A DNA stretch of 64,000 bases from Alphaproteobacteria bacterium (GCA_037200445.1 JBBCGH010000001.1:3410001-3474000), one strand, 5' to 3'; numbered from the stretch's first letter, positions 10,032 through 18,725 are shown. The notes: a model not told the origin generated them from the letters alone. Program-made: numbers and translations.

Positions 10032-10132
10032 AGCATGATCCCGAAAAGTGCGAACCGGTTTTCGGAAAAGATCATGCTCAAACAAAAGCCAGAGCCCGAC
10101 TCCGATTCACCCAAGAACGATAGGGTTCCAGG
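10030..10132. repeat. Rhizobiales-type palindromic intergenic element, copy 1
   Basis: Begins TAGAGCATGATCCCGAAAAG and contains GAACCGGTTTTCGGAAAAG followed by ATCATGCTC, an inverted copy of the opening GAGCATGAT, so it folds into a long hairpin. A second segment AGAGCCCGACTCCGATTCA to TAGGGTTCCAGG follows. The same two-part unit recurs at 56467-56570 with only small differences. Another GGAACCGGTTTTCCG lies just beyond at 10151-10165. The first bases form the stop codon of queF. Confidence 0.9.
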
Positions 10133-10175
10133 AGCGACGCCAGGAAACGCGGAACCGGTTTTCCGCCCGGTGTAC

Positions 10176-11090
10176 TCAGCGCCGCAGATAGCGATAGGCC
10201 GCGCGCACATCGTGCGGCAGCCAGTCGGCGTAGCGCGGGATCGCGGCGTATTGCGGCAGCGTCACGTCGCGGGCGGCGGCCTCCTCCGAGACGCCCGAGC
10301 GGATCGCGGCCTCGACGGCCGTGCGCAGCGCGACCAGCATGTCGCGGAAGCGCGCCACCTGCGCGAGATCGGTCGGCATGCCGTGCCCCGGAATGACGAC
10401 CGCAAGATCGAGCGTCAGCACATGCGTGAGCCGGTCGATCAGGCCGGACAGATCGCAGTCGCCGAGCCACGGAAAACGGCCGTGAAACAGAAGGTCGCCC
10501 AGGAATGCGACCCTGCGGGCAGGCAGCCATACGACGAGGTCGCCGTCGCAATGCGCTGGTCCCCAATAGTCGAGCCGCACCACGTCGTCCGGCAAGTGAA
10601 ATGCGAAATGATCGGCGAATGTCTGGGTCGGCGGCGCGATCGTCATCGTGTCGTAGTCGGGCAAACCGATGCGCTGGCGAAACCAGGCCTGCGCGGGATC
10701 GCCTTCCGGCACGAGATCGAACAGGTTCTGCCCGAACAGCATTTTGATCTTGGTCGGATAGTCGGAAACGACCCAGTGCGCGCCGCTTTTCGCGCCGAGG
10801 TTTGCGTGCATGGCGGCGAGCGTCTTCTCGTGCGCGACGATCGGCACATCCGCGAATACGACATTGCCGGCGGTGTGGTCGAGATGACAGTGGGTGTCGA
10901 TCAGCGCGTGGACCAGCTTGCCGGTCTTCGCCTCGACGGCGGCGCGGAATTGACGCGCGAGGCGTGGATACTGCTGCGCATCGATCGCGATCAGCCCGTC
11001 GGGTGTCTCGACCGCGCCCGCATTGGAGTCGCCGCCCGCGCCGACCCAGGCATGGACGCCTGGCGCAACAGTCAGAAGCTGTGGTTCCAC
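10176..11090 (-). CDS. Metallo-beta-lactamase-fold hydrolase
   Basis: MBL-fold metal-dependent hydrolase with the HxHxDH metal motif in ALIDTHCHLDHTAGN, later ligands in DYWGPAHCDGDLVVWLP and in VVIPGHGMPTDL. It opens VEPQLLTVAPGVHAWVGAGG. Substrate unknown; the family includes quinoprotein relay enzymes and lactonases. The start is uncertain: the open frame extends to 11171, inside the MFS gene, without an ATG near the domain, and I chose the GTG at 11090, which leaves a 40-base gap to the MFS stop. No signal peptide is clear with this start. It ends close to the palindromic element after queF. Confidence 0.75.
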   Translation of the reverse strand: MEPQLLTVAPGVHAWVGAGGDSNAGAVETPDGLIAIDAQQYPRLARQFRAAVEAKTGKLVHALIDTHCHLDHTAGNVVFADVPIVAHEKTLAAMHANLGAKSGAHWVVSDYPTKIKMLFGQNLFDLVPEGDPAQAWFRQRIGLPDYDTMTIAPPTQTFADHFAFHLPDDVVRLDYWGPAHCDGDLVVWLPARRVAFLGDLLFHGRFPWLGDCDLSGLIDRLTHVLTLDLAVVIPGHGMPTDLAQVARFRDMLVALRTAVEAAIRSGVSEEAAARDVTLPQYAAIPRYADWLPHDVRAAYRYLRR

Positions 11091-11130
11091 GGAGAGAAGC
11101 GTAACAGCCGCGGCCGCCGGCCGCCAAGCA

Positions 11131-12417
11131 TCAGGCGGCGGTGCGCTCGCGCAGGAGCCGCGCGCAGACAAAGCCGACCAGCATCACGATCACGGCCGCA
11201 ATCGAGATCGTGACCGCCGAGCCGAGCTTCACGAAGCCGAGCCCGTAGAGGACCGGGCCGCTCGCATGCCCGATGAAGAAGAAGAACGAATGCAGCGACA
11301 TCGCGGCGCCGCGCGCGGTGCTCGAGAGCTCGGTCGCGGTCACCTGGATCGAGGCGTGCAGCGTGTAGAAGCCAAATCCGAGCAGCGTGAAGGCTAAGAA
11401 CTGCACCGGCCACATCAGGTCGAACGAGACGATGCCGAGCGCCAGCGCCGCGATCACCCCGCCGCCGATCATCAGCTGGTCCGGGCGCCAGCGCGCGACC
11501 AGGCGCGGCACCAGCAACGCATAGATGACGCCGCCGAGCGAGAAGCCGGCGATGACGGCGCCCGCGATCGAGGCGCGCGGCTCACCCGCCGCGAGCAGCA
11601 GCAATGCGACGAACGGGAACAGGCCGAAGATCACGATGCCCTCGACGAACACCGCGCTGAAGCACACTTTTGCGCGCGGATTGGCGAAGACCGAGCCGTA
11701 GCCGCGGCTGAAGCCCGACAGGCTGAGCTGCACCGGCTTCGCACGGGCGGCCTTGCGCAAGGTGACAATCGCGACCCCAAGCGCGAGCACGCCGAGCCCC
11801 GTGATGACGAAAAACACGCCGCGCCAGCCGACGAGGTCGCCGACGACACCGGCCAGCGAAGACCCGAGCAGGTTGCCGGTGATCACCGCGGTGAGCCAGC
11901 GGCCGATCGCGACCTGACGATCCTTCACCGGGATGAGGTCGCCGATCACCGCGATGCCGACCGGGAAGATACCGCCGGCGGCCGCACCCGCGACGATGCG
12001 GGCGACCATCAGCACCGTGAAGTTTTCAGCCAACCCGCTCGCCAGCATCGCGAGCATGGTCACCGCAAGGCAGGCGATCATGACCCGCACCTTGCCGACC
12101 ATGTCGCCGACCGGCCCGAGCACCGGCTGCACCAGCGCGAAAGGCAGCGCGAAGGCGGTGGTCAGCAGCGCGACCGCATTCGGGTCGACCTGGATGTCGT
12201 GTGCGATCGGCGGGATGATTGGGTCGGTCGCCCGCGAGGCGAGCGCCGTGATGAAGCCGATCAGGCTCAGCCGCGCGATCAGGCCGCGCGCCTTGCCGGG
12301 GTCGGGCTTTTTGGCGAGTTCCGGCTCCCCTTTTGGGGCGACCGGCAAAAGATTGCCGTCGAGCGGGCTGCCGGAATCAAATCTGGGCTGGAAATTCATG
12401 TGACTGGCGAAAGCCAT
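11131..12417 (-). CDS. Major facilitator superfamily transporter
   Basis: A 428-residue inner-membrane carrier with a polar leader of about 45 residues, then about 12 membrane helices. The MFS motif after helix 2 reads GPVGDMVGKVRVMI, and later segments include GRWLTAVITGNLLGSSLAG and VGWRGVFFVITGLGVLALG, the drug/sugar-type pattern. The C-terminal half ends HASGPVLYGLGFVKLGSAVT. The start is either ATG 12417 or ATG 12399, neither with a strong ribosome site; upstream residues in the frame are not family-like. The downstream MBL-fold gene may be cotranscribed. Substrate not deducible. Confidence 0.85.
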   Translation of the reverse strand: MAFASHMNFQPRFDSGSPLDGNLLPVAPKGEPELAKKPDPGKARGLIARLSLIGFITALASRATDPIIPPIAHDIQVDPNAVALLTTAFALPFALVQPVLGPVGDMVGKVRVMIACLAVTMLAMLASGLAENFTVLMVARIVAGAAAGGIFPVGIAVIGDLIPVKDRQVAIGRWLTAVITGNLLGSSLAGVVGDLVGWRGVFFVITGLGVLALGVAIVTLRKAARAKPVQLSLSGFSRGYGSVFANPRAKVCFSAVFVEGIVIFGLFPFVALLLLAAGEPRASIAGAVIAGFSLGGVIYALLVPRLVARWRPDQLMIGGGVIAALALGIVSFDLMWPVQFLAFTLLGFGFYTLHASIQVTATELSSTARGAAMSLHSFFFFIGHASGPVLYGLGFVKLGSAVTISIAAVIVMLVGFVCARLLRERTAA

Positions 12418-12458
12418 ACACGAATTTCGGCGGGTTTGTTGTGCAGTGCGGGAATGCC

Positions 12459-13619
12459 TCACCCGACAATGGCGTGGGGCAGAAATCGCGAGGTGTTCTT
12501 GGTGATGGGCGTGAGTTCCTCGCGTACCGAGAGGCCGCAGGGCTTCCCGCCGGCGATCCACGAGCCGATTGCCGCGTAGTTCTCGGCAAATTTCGGCAGC
12601 GTGGCGACGGCCTGGCGCACAAAGCCCTCGGCGCCGTAGGGGCCCTCGTCCTGATCGACCGCCTGTCCGCCGACCACCATCGTGACGTTCGCGCCCTCAC
12701 GCGAATAGATCGGCTTGCGCACGTAAGAGTCACCGAGTTCGGCCGCCTTCGGGTCGTCATCGAAATAGGCCGGCAACAGGTTCGGGTGACGCGGGTACAT
12801 CGCCCACAGGAGGGGCAGGATGCCCTTGTTGGACAGCACCGCCTTCCAGGGCGGCTCGATCCAGCGTGTCGGCGAACCGCCAAGCGAAGCGCCGAACTGC
12901 TCGCGGAACATCCATTCCCACGGATAGAGCTTGAAGATGAGATCGATCGGCTTGTCGTTCTGGTCGACGAAAGCGCCACGCGGCGTGCGGCCGATGTTGT
13001 CCATCGCAAGCTTGGTCGTCTGCAAGCCGGCCTGCCGCGCGGTGTCCTCCAGATACGCGATGGTGCCGCCGTCCTCGGGATCGTCGAGCGCGCCCGCAAG
13101 ATGCACGTGCGCGCCCTTGCCGACCTCTTTCCAGGTTTCGATCAACCGTTCGTGCAGCGAGTTGTATTGGTCGGCATCCTGCGGCGTGATCGCCCTCGCT
13201 TTCGCGTCCTCCAGCCACATCCACTGAAACACGGCTGTCTCGAATGCAGATGTCGGCGTGTCGGCGTTGTATTCGAGCAGCTTCGCTGGACCTTGTCCGT
13301 TGTAGGAGAGGTCGAAGCGCCCATAGAGACTGGGATCGCCGCGTTTCCAGCTTGCCGCGATGAAGGTCCAGAAGCGCTCCGGGATGCGCAGTACCTTGAG
13401 CATGCGCTCGTCATCGACCGCGCGCGCGACCAACTCGCGGCACATGGCATCGAGCTCGCCGGTCGGCGCCTCGATGTTTTCTTCGATTTCCCTCAGCGTG
13501 AAAGCGTAATAGGCCCGCTCGTCCCAGTAGGGCTGCCCGTCCATGGTGTGAAAGACGAAGCCGGCAGCATTCGCCTTCTCGCGCCAATCTGCGCGCTCAT
13601 CACAAGGGATGCGTTGCAA
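12459..13619 (-). CDS. Glutathionylspermidine synthase-like ATP-grasp protein (YgiC/YjfC family)
   Basis: A 386-residue member of the glutathionylspermidine synthase preATP-grasp family, which joins carboxylates to amines with ATP. It shows the usual opening RADWREKANAAGFVFHTMDG, then YWDERAYYAFTLREIE, FDLSYNGQGPAKLLEYNADT, KLYPWEWMFREQFGASL and the C-terminal RKPIYSREGANVTM. Like YgiC and YjfC it lacks an amidase domain. The TTG start at 13619 follows GGAGG by nine bases and lies five bases after the preceding gene, so it is the last gene of a four-gene cassette with DUF350 and two DUF1190-like proteins. The real substrate of this branch is unknown. Confidence 0.85.
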   Translation of the reverse strand: MQRIPCDERADWREKANAAGFVFHTMDGQPYWDERAYYAFTLREIEENIEAPTGELDAMCRELVARAVDDERMLKVLRIPERFWTFIAASWKRGDPSLYGRFDLSYNGQGPAKLLEYNADTPTSAFETAVFQWMWLEDAKARAITPQDADQYNSLHERLIETWKEVGKGAHVHLAGALDDPEDGGTIAYLEDTARQAGLQTTKLAMDNIGRTPRGAFVDQNDKPIDLIFKLYPWEWMFREQFGASLGGSPTRWIEPPWKAVLSNKGILPLLWAMYPRHPNLLPAYFDDDPKAAELGDSYVRKPIYSREGANVTMVVGGQAVDQDEGPYGAEGFVRQAVATLPKFAENYAAIGSWIAGGKPCGLSVREELTPITKNTSRFLPHAIVG

Positions 13620-13624
13620 GCGGG

Positions 13625-13999
13625 TCAGCCTCCGGCTGAAACCCTAATTGATGGGCTGCTTCCCGTCGAACCGAATCCCGAGCGCTGCACGCCGTTATTC
13701 GACACCGCCACGACACCGCTACGGGAGTTGCCGACCAAGGCCGCCTCGCGCCTCACGGGCTCGCTCGTCGAGCTGCCCCATCGCGGGAAGAGATAGTAGG
13801 TGAAGCCGCGCCGCTGCGGCTCGCAATTCCGCGTGCCATCGGAGCGCGTGGCGCACTGCTGGTCGGCGGCCATCGCGGTCTGCGCCTGCGCCGCAGAGCT
13901 CGGCTTTTGCCAGGCAGAGTAGGCCAAGCCGCCGCCGAAGGTCGCCGCGAAAGCCGCAACGCCCATCACCACCAGGCTCACATTCTCCGAGCGCTTCAC
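13625..13999 (-). CDS. DUF1190-like (YgiB-type) small exported protein
   Basis: A 124-residue protein starting at GTG 13999 with GGGAG in front. It has a basic start MKRSENVSL, a hydrophobic helix (VVMGVAAFAATFGGGLAYSA), a Cys-containing segment CATRSDGTRNCEPQ, FTYYLFPRWGSSTSEP, and a Ser/Gly-rich tail with QRSGFGSTGSS. The tail and its place before a YgiC-like gene match the DUF1190/UPF0441 (YgiB) family, which in enterobacteria is a lipoprotein encoded next to YgiC. It is a paralogue of the next gene upstream (shared MKRS start, helix and GFGSTG). Confidence 0.6.
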   Translation of the reverse strand: MKRSENVSLVVMGVAAFAATFGGGLAYSAWQKPSSAAQAQTAMAADQQCATRSDGTRNCEPQRRGFTYYLFPRWGSSTSEPVRREAALVGNSRSGVVAVSNNGVQRSGFGSTGSSPSIRVSAGG

Positions 14000-14132
14000 G
14001 TCCGATCTCCCGTGCGGTTGCGCGCAGCACGCGCACCCACGGGCCGATTGAACCAGAAACAGCGAAAAACCCCGTTAGAAGATGCCCGCGAAATCCGAGG
14101 GTCGCGCTAACGCGGCGTTCAGGATACCGGGC

Positions 14133-14570
14133 TCAGGAACCCGAATGGCCGCCGCCGGACGTGGCGTGGCCGGTCGATCCGAACCCGCCGCGCGACGACG
14201 ATGATGAGCCTGAGCTGGTCGAGGTCGAACCGCTGCTGCCGCTGCGGCTCGCCACCAGTCCGGTCGACACAGAGGATGACGGACGGCGCGAATAATACGA
14301 GTTCGGGTTCCGATAGCGCGTGTCGTCGGATGACGACCATGACGAGTAGTGTGAGGACGAATACGAATTCCAGCGCCAGCCGCTCCACGAGCGGCGGCGA
14401 CACGGTTCGTTAGGCGCGGCGCCCGGCGTCATCGCGTTCGGCGGATTGACCGTCGTCGATGCCGCAGGCGCGGGCTGACACGCCGGCCGCGACGGCATCA
14501 CGTAGGCGGCCGTGGCGGTCGTGCCGGTCACGCCCATCAGGACAAGAGCGACTTGCGCCGAACGTTTCAT
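14133..14570 (-). CDS. DUF1190-like Ser-rich exported protein
   Basis: A 145-residue protein from ATG 14570, overlapping the DUF350 stop by four bases (ATGA). It has MKRSAQVALVLMGVTGTTAT as a membrane or export helix, a Pro/Ala stretch with two cysteines (SRPACQPAP and NEPCRRRSW), then a Tyr/Ser/Arg-rich low-complexity middle and a tail SRGGFGSTGHATSGGGHSGS. The RGGFG tail is the part that recalls YgiB (DUF1190). Low complexity makes homology hard to judge by eye; context with DUF350 and the YgiC-like gene carries most of the weight. Confidence 0.55.
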   Translation of the reverse strand: MKRSAQVALVLMGVTGTTATAAYVMPSRPACQPAPAASTTVNPPNAMTPGAAPNEPCRRRSWSGWRWNSYSSSHYSSWSSSDDTRYRNPNSYYSRRPSSSVSTGLVASRSGSSGSTSTSSGSSSSSRGGFGSTGHATSGGGHSGS

Positions 14571-14971
14571 GTGGTCATCGAGGCCGCGTTGATGAGCCCC
14601 GCCGTGACCGACGCCACGCCGAGCCAGATCGCAGCGGCAATTTCGCCGTTGGCGATGCGTTGCGACAGGTCGGGGATCGGAATGCGCGCCAGATAGTAGG
14701 CGCCGATCTGCACAATGAGCGCGATGATGCCCCAAATGACCATGTCGACGATGTTGTCGGCATGCGCGATCGAGCTGGTCAGCGGGAGCGCGAAACCGAG
14801 AAGGCTCAAGCCGAGCGAAATCGCGGCGCCCGGCTTGTCGGCGCGCACGAGCGCAAACTCATCGTGTGGTGTGACCCAAAGATAGAAGTAGAGGTAAACA
14901 CCAACGAGCACCAAGGCGACGATGAGATAGATCAGAAATGCGGGCAACCCGCTGAGCGATTGCAGAACCAT
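14567..14971 (-). CDS. DUF350 membrane protein (YjfL family)
   Basis: A 134-residue integral membrane protein with four predicted helices: LSGLPAFLIYLIVALVLVGV, AAISLGLSLLGFALPLTSSI, NIVDMVIWGIIALIVQIGAY and a last one around EIAAAIWLGVASVTAGLINA. It matches the DUF350/YjfL family, typically about 130 residues with a duplicated two-helix unit. First gene of the cassette DUF350, DUF1190-like, DUF1190-like, YgiC-like, the same partnership as yjfL/ygiB/ygiC in enterobacteria. Role unknown; envelope association is likely. Confidence 0.82.
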   Translation of the reverse strand: MVLQSLSGLPAFLIYLIVALVLVGVYLYFYLWVTPHDEFALVRADKPGAAISLGLSLLGFALPLTSSIAHADNIVDMVIWGIIALIVQIGAYYLARIPIPDLSQRIANGEIAAAIWLGVASVTAGLINAASMTT

Positions 14972-15034
14972 AGTCTCCCCCGGGCCATAACGGCTGCATC
15001 TTCGCTGATTCGTCGATCAGAGCAGTGCGGGGGT

Positions 15035-15868
15035 TCAAGCCGTTTTGGCAAGCCGGTCGAATTTCATCAAGGATTGAAGCAATCCATCCAATTGCTTGAT
15101 CGGGATCATGTTTGGCCCGTCCGACGGTGCCTTGTCGGGGTCCTGGTGGGTCTCAATGAACACCCCCGCAACCCCGACCGCGACGGCGGCGCGGGCAAGC
15201 ACCGGCACAAATTCCCGCTCGCCGCCCGATGTGGCGCCCTGCCCGCCCGGCTGCTGCACCGAATGGGTCGCGTCGAAGATCACCGGGGCGCCGGTGCGCG
15301 CCAGGATCGGCAGTGCGCGCATGTCGGACACCAGCGTGTTGTAGCCGAACGAGGCGCCGCGCTCGGTGAGAAGCACGCTGGCATTCCCGGCATCGGTGAT
15401 CTTGGCGACGACATTCGCCATGTCCCATGGCGCGAGAAATTGCCCCTTCTTCACGTTGACGACGCGTCCGGTTTTCGCCGCCGCGACCAACAGGTCGGTC
15501 TGGCGGCAGAGAAAAGCCGGAATCTGCAACACGTCCACGACCTGCGCGATCGACGCGCACTGTGCGGGCTCGTGGACATCCGTGAGGATCGGCACCTTCA
15601 GGGTCTCGCGAATTTCCGCGAAAATGGGCAGCGCCGCGTTGAGGCCGATGCCCCGCACACTTCCCGCGCTGGTGCGGTTCGCCTTGTCGAACGAGGTTTT
15701 GTAAACGAGGCCAATGCCGGCGCGGCCAGCGATCTCTTTCAGCGCAGTCGCCATTTCCAGCGCATGCTGCCGGCTCTCGAGCGCGCATGGCCCCGCGATC
15801 AGCGCCAGCGGCAAGGCGTTGCCGAAGCGGACGCCGCCGACGGTCACGATAGGGCTCGGCATGGACAT
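15035..15868 (-). CDS. kdsA: 2-dehydro-3-deoxyphosphooctonate aldolase (KDO-8-P synthase)
   Basis: Condenses arabinose 5-phosphate with phosphoenolpyruvate to KDO-8-phosphate for lipopolysaccharide. From the ATG at 15868 it has 277 residues, the normal length. Landmarks: [89 protein letters not shown] and [18 protein letters not shown]. The longer frame to 15964 adds residues without family support. AAGG lies a few bases before the chosen start; ATG 15862 is an equal alternative. A strong hairpin lies upstream at 15971-16020. Confidence 0.95.
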   Translation of the reverse strand: MSMPSPIVTVGGVRFGNALPLALIAGPCALESRQHALEMATALKEIAGRAGIGLVYKTSFDKANRTSAGSVRGIGLNAALPIFAEIRETLKVPILTDVHEPAQCASIAQVVDVLQIPAFLCRQTDLLVAAAKTGRVVNVKKGQFLAPWDMANVVAKITDAGNASVLLTERGASFGYNTLVSDMRALPILARTGAPVIFDATHSVQQPGGQGATSGGEREFVPVLARAAVAVGVAGVFIETHQDPDKAPSDGPNMIPIKQLDGLLQSLMKFDRLAKTA

Positions 15869-15970
15869 CAGGCGACCTTGCCCAGCCCGGCCGCTGGCGG
15901 TCAACCCGAGCCAGTGCATCAGGCCGCGCGGTCGTGGAGTGACCCGTTCGTCCATGTCGTTCACCGCTCA

Positions 15971-16020
15971 AAGACGGCCCCGGGCCGTGTGGAGGCGGGG
16001 CAACCCGGGGCCGTCCCTTT
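15971..16020. terminator. GC-rich hairpin upstream of kdsA
   Basis: Arms AAAGACGGCCCCGGG and CCCGGGGCCGTCCCTT pair over about 15 bases around a loop of about 20. It lies between the stop of the VOC gene (16152) and kdsA on the same strand. On the minus strand the 3' arm is followed by TTTGAGC, not a real T-tract, so it may be a weak terminator or an intergenic repeat. Confidence 0.45.
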
Positions 16021-16151
16021 GACACCGGGATCGAACCATCCCGGCACTGTCCAGCATGGCGAACGGATGTCTGCGAAGCTTGAAGGTGATTTCGGAAAAT
16101 CCGCTAATTTCGATTAACGAATTTGAAAAGATGACGCAGCGTCCGACCCGG

Positions 16152-17024
16152 CTACCGCTCGAACACCAGAGCGGCGCCATGGGCTACCGCCGGACCGACC
16201 ACCAGCTTGCCCATGTGCTCGGTCGCGCCTGCGCCAAGCTTCTCCCGCGCCGGCCCTATATCGCGCACCGTGAAGCGGATTGCCGCAAGGCGCATCCCGC
16301 GCGAGGTGTCCGGCGGCTCGGCCGCAAAATGCAGCCGGTAGGCGGCGGGGTCCATCACCTGGATCTCGCCGCGCGGCGTCTCGATCAAGATGCCGCTCGA
16401 TGTCGCCTTCAGGTCGCTCACGCCCGCGAACGCCTTCAGGAAGATGTGGTGGTCGGACGGGTTCTCGGCGACGAACACCACGCCGGCGACGCCGGTTACG
16501 CCATTTGCGTGCTGCTGGAACGCCGGATTCCAGAAGTTCTCCGGGTAATGCTGCTGGCAGGTGAAGAAGCCGGTGTCGGGCGCGCCTGTGTCCTGCGCGA
16601 AGGCGAGCGAGAACGCGACCTTCACGGCCGCGCCGTCCGGGCGCTTTGCTTCGCGCTCGAAGTCGAACACGTCGAAATCGCCGATGCCGGCCGCGCGAAA
16701 CGCCTCCGCATCCGCGGCGCTCCTTCCCTCCAGCACCAGCATAGAAAGGCCTTCGCCTTTCGCCAGAAAATCACGGGTGAACGCCCCGAACGAGAGCGAC
16801 CGCGGCCGCGGCGGCGGAATCCGCTCCATCTCGCCGAGCGCCAGCAGTTCGATGAACACGCCGGGAAACTGCACGATGCGGTTATGCGTGCCCCAGGGGT
16901 GGCGGTTGCGCGCGCCGACCCTGAAGCCGAGCCGCGCATACGCCTCGCCCGCCGCGTCGAGGTCATGAACGGCATGAACGATATGATCGAGACCGCGTGG
17001 AATATCGCCCTCCCGGCGCCGCAA
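16152..17024 (-). CDS. VOC superfamily (glyoxalase-like) protein
   Basis: A vicinal-oxygen-chelate fold protein of about 290 residues. The N-terminal module opens IPRGLDHIVHAVHDLDAAG with HPWGTHNRIVQFPGVFIELL, and a second module has VAGVVFVAENPSDHHIFLKA and RLAAIRFTVRDI. Such two-module proteins are often annotated as glyoxalase or PhnB-like, with unknown substrates. No ATG lies near the domain start. I use the TTG at 17024, preceded by AAGGGTAGG; an ATG at 17069 would almost touch the divergent serine hydrolase start. It diverges from that hydrolase. Confidence 0.75.
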   Translation of the reverse strand: MRRREGDIPRGLDHIVHAVHDLDAAGEAYARLGFRVGARNRHPWGTHNRIVQFPGVFIELLALGEMERIPPPRPRSLSFGAFTRDFLAKGEGLSMLVLEGRSAADAEAFRAAGIGDFDVFDFEREAKRPDGAAVKVAFSLAFAQDTGAPDTGFFTCQQHYPENFWNPAFQQHANGVTGVAGVVFVAENPSDHHIFLKAFAGVSDLKATSSGILIETPRGEIQVMDPAAYRLHFAAEPPDTSRGMRLAAIRFTVRDIGPAREKLGAGATEHMGKLVVGPAVAHGAALVFER

Positions 17025-17085
17025 ATTTCGGCCTACCCTTCGGAGGGCGACCTCGTTTCGGCGAAACATATGGGGAGTGCATGTC

Positions 17086-18273
17086 ATGACGCAAATGACC
17101 GACATCGATCAGACTCTCCGCAAAGCCGCGGATGCACGCGAAGTCCCGGGCGTTGTTGCGATGGCGACGAACGGCCGCGAGGTGATTTACCAAGGCGCAT
17201 TCGGCAAGCGCGACCTCGGCAAGCCCGGCGCGATGACGCTCGACACCGTGTTCTGGATCGCCTCGATGACCAAGGCGATCACCGCCACGGCGGCGATGCA
17301 GCTGGTCGAGCAGGGCAAGCTGTCGCTCGACGGGCCGATCGGGAAAATCCTGCCAGAAATCGCCGACATGCAGGTCTTCGAGGGGTTCGACGCGAGCGGC
17401 AAACCGAAACTGCGCCCAGCCAAACGGCCGATCACGCTCAAGCACCTGCTCACTCATACGGCGGGCTACTGCTACAACATCTGGAACGGCGGGATGGGCA
17501 AATACATGGAGCACGCCGGCATCCCGGGCGTGACCACCTGCGAGAACAAGGCGCTCACGATACCGCTCACCTTCGATCCGGGCGAACGCTGGGAATACGG
17601 CATCAACATCGACTGGGCCGGCAAGGCCGTCGAAGCCGTCAGCGGCAAGAAGCTCGATGCTTACCTGAAGGACCACATCTTCACACCGCTCGGGATGGCA
17701 AGCACCGGCTTCAAGCTGACGGGCGAGATGCGTGCACGGCTTGTCGGCATGCATGCGCGCGGCGCCGACGGCACGCTCACGCCGGTGCCATTCGAGATGG
17801 CGCAGGAGCCGGAATTCCACATGGGCGGCGGCGGGCTCTATTCGACCGCCGGCGACTACACCCGCTTCATCCGGATGCTGCTCAAGGGCGGGGCGCTCGA
17901 CGGCAATCGCGTGCTCAAGGCCGACACCGTCAAGCTGATGGGCCAGAACCACATCGGGGACCTCAACGTCACCAAGATGACAACCGCCCTTCCCGACGCC
18001 TCGAACGACGTCGACCTCTATCCCGAGCAGGACAAGAAATGGGGCCTCTCCTTCCTGATCAACACGCAGCGCACCGCGGAAGGACGCAGCCCCGGAAGCC
18101 TCGCCTGGGCGGGGCTCGCCAATACGTATTTCTGGATCGATCCATCGCGCGAGGTCGGCGGACTGATCCTCACGCAGCTGCTTCCGTTCGCCGACGCCAA
18201 GGTGCTGCAGCTGTTCGCCGCGCTGGAGCGCGGCGTGTATCAGTCGCTCGATGGGACGAAGGCGGCGGCGTAA
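17086..18273 (+). CDS. Serine hydrolase, class C beta-lactamase family
   Basis: A 395-residue penicillin-binding-protein-like esterase/beta-lactamase. The nucleophile motif SxxK is seen as SMTK at about residues 60-63 (TVFWIASMTKAITATAAM), HLLTHTAGYCYNIWN is the conserved follow-on segment, and the tyrosine region reads RWEYGINIDWAGK. GGGGYLFSTAGDY-type sequence appears as GGGGLYSTAGDYTRFIRML. No signal peptide, so probably a cytoplasmic esterase. ATG 17086 has GGGGA nine bases upstream; a GTG at 17077 is possible. It diverges from the VOC gene and ends before a long inverted repeat. Confidence 0.9.
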   Translation: MTQMTDIDQTLRKAADAREVPGVVAMATNGREVIYQGAFGKRDLGKPGAMTLDTVFWIASMTKAITATAAMQLVEQGKLSLDGPIGKILPEIADMQVFEGFDASGKPKLRPAKRPITLKHLLTHTAGYCYNIWNGGMGKYMEHAGIPGVTTCENKALTIPLTFDPGERWEYGINIDWAGKAVEAVSGKKLDAYLKDHIFTPLGMASTGFKLTGEMRARLVGMHARGADGTLTPVPFEMAQEPEFHMGGGGLYSTAGDYTRFIRMLLKGGALDGNRVLKADTVKLMGQNHIGDLNVTKMTTALPDASNDVDLYPEQDKKWGLSFLINTQRTAEGRSPGSLAWAGLANTYFWIDPSREVGGLILTQLLPFADAKVLQLFAALERGVYQSLDGTKAAA

Positions 18274-18283
18274 CTTACACGCG

Positions 18284-18379
18284 TCGTCGTGGCCGGGCTT
18301 GTCCCGGCCACCCCGATAGTGCGGGCATCATTTTTGCGCCCCTAAGCGGGATGCCGGGCGCAAGGCCGGGCATGACGGA
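18284..18379. repeat. Long intergenic inverted repeat, GTCATGCCCGGGC family, copy 1
   Basis: Left arm TCGTGGCCGGGCTTGTCCCG and right arm GGCCGGGCATGACGGA pair imperfectly across the gap between two convergent genes. The same family, with better-matched arms, is at 35631-35719. It could act as a bidirectional terminator for the serine hydrolase and NIPSNAP genes. Confidence 0.75.
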
Positions 18380-18398
18380 GTGCGTGCGGCCGTGCTGA

Positions 18399-18725
18399 CT
18401 ATTTCACGCTCGAAAAGCTCGTCGGCTTCAAGAACTGGTTTGAGAACGTCATCACCAGCGGCCCGTTCTTCTCGGTCTCGCCGCGCTTCTGGATCCATTC
18501 GGGATCGGTCGAGAACGCCCCCCACTTCTTTTCGCGGTCGGCCATCGACTCGTAGGCGACCAGATAGATCAGGTTATGGTTCGACTCGCCGACTTCGGTG
18601 GTCCAGAAGCCGGCCTGCTTGATCCCGTGCTTGTCGAACAACTTCAGCGTGATGGTATCGAAGCGCTTCAACAGATCGGGCATGCGGCCCGGCATCGCGC
18701 GATAGCTGCGCATCTCGTAGATCAT
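18399..18725 (-). CDS. NIPSNAP family protein
   Basis: A 108-residue dimeric alpha/beta-barrel-like protein of the NIPSNAP family, starting MIYEMRSYRAMPGRMPDLL. KRFDTITLKLFDKHGIKQAG and NLIYLVAYESMADREKKWGA are the conserved blocks, ending NGPLVMTFSNQFLKPTSF. ATG 18725 is preceded by GGGAGGATTCG, a strong ribosome site. Members are often found next to catabolic genes, but their reaction is not established. A second, longer NIPSNAP gene is at 47000. Confidence 0.88.
   Translation of the reverse strand: MIYEMRSYRAMPGRMPDLLKRFDTITLKLFDKHGIKQAGFWTTEVGESNHNLIYLVAYESMADREKKWGAFSTDPEWIQKRGETEKNGPLVMTFSNQFLKPTSFSSVK

Noticed and set aside
12333-13796. A 487-codon plus-strand frame opposite the YgiC-like gene
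   Set aside because: Antisense of a recognised ATP-grasp protein; Arg/Ala/Asp-rich without family pattern.
14459-16117. A 552-codon plus-strand frame opposite kdsA and the DUF350 cassette
   Set aside because: It runs across several well-supported minus-strand genes and has no domain; antisense shadow.
16056-18398. A 780-codon plus-strand frame across the VOC and serine hydrolase genes
   Set aside because: It is antisense to the VOC gene and out of frame with the serine hydrolase, both of which show clear motifs.
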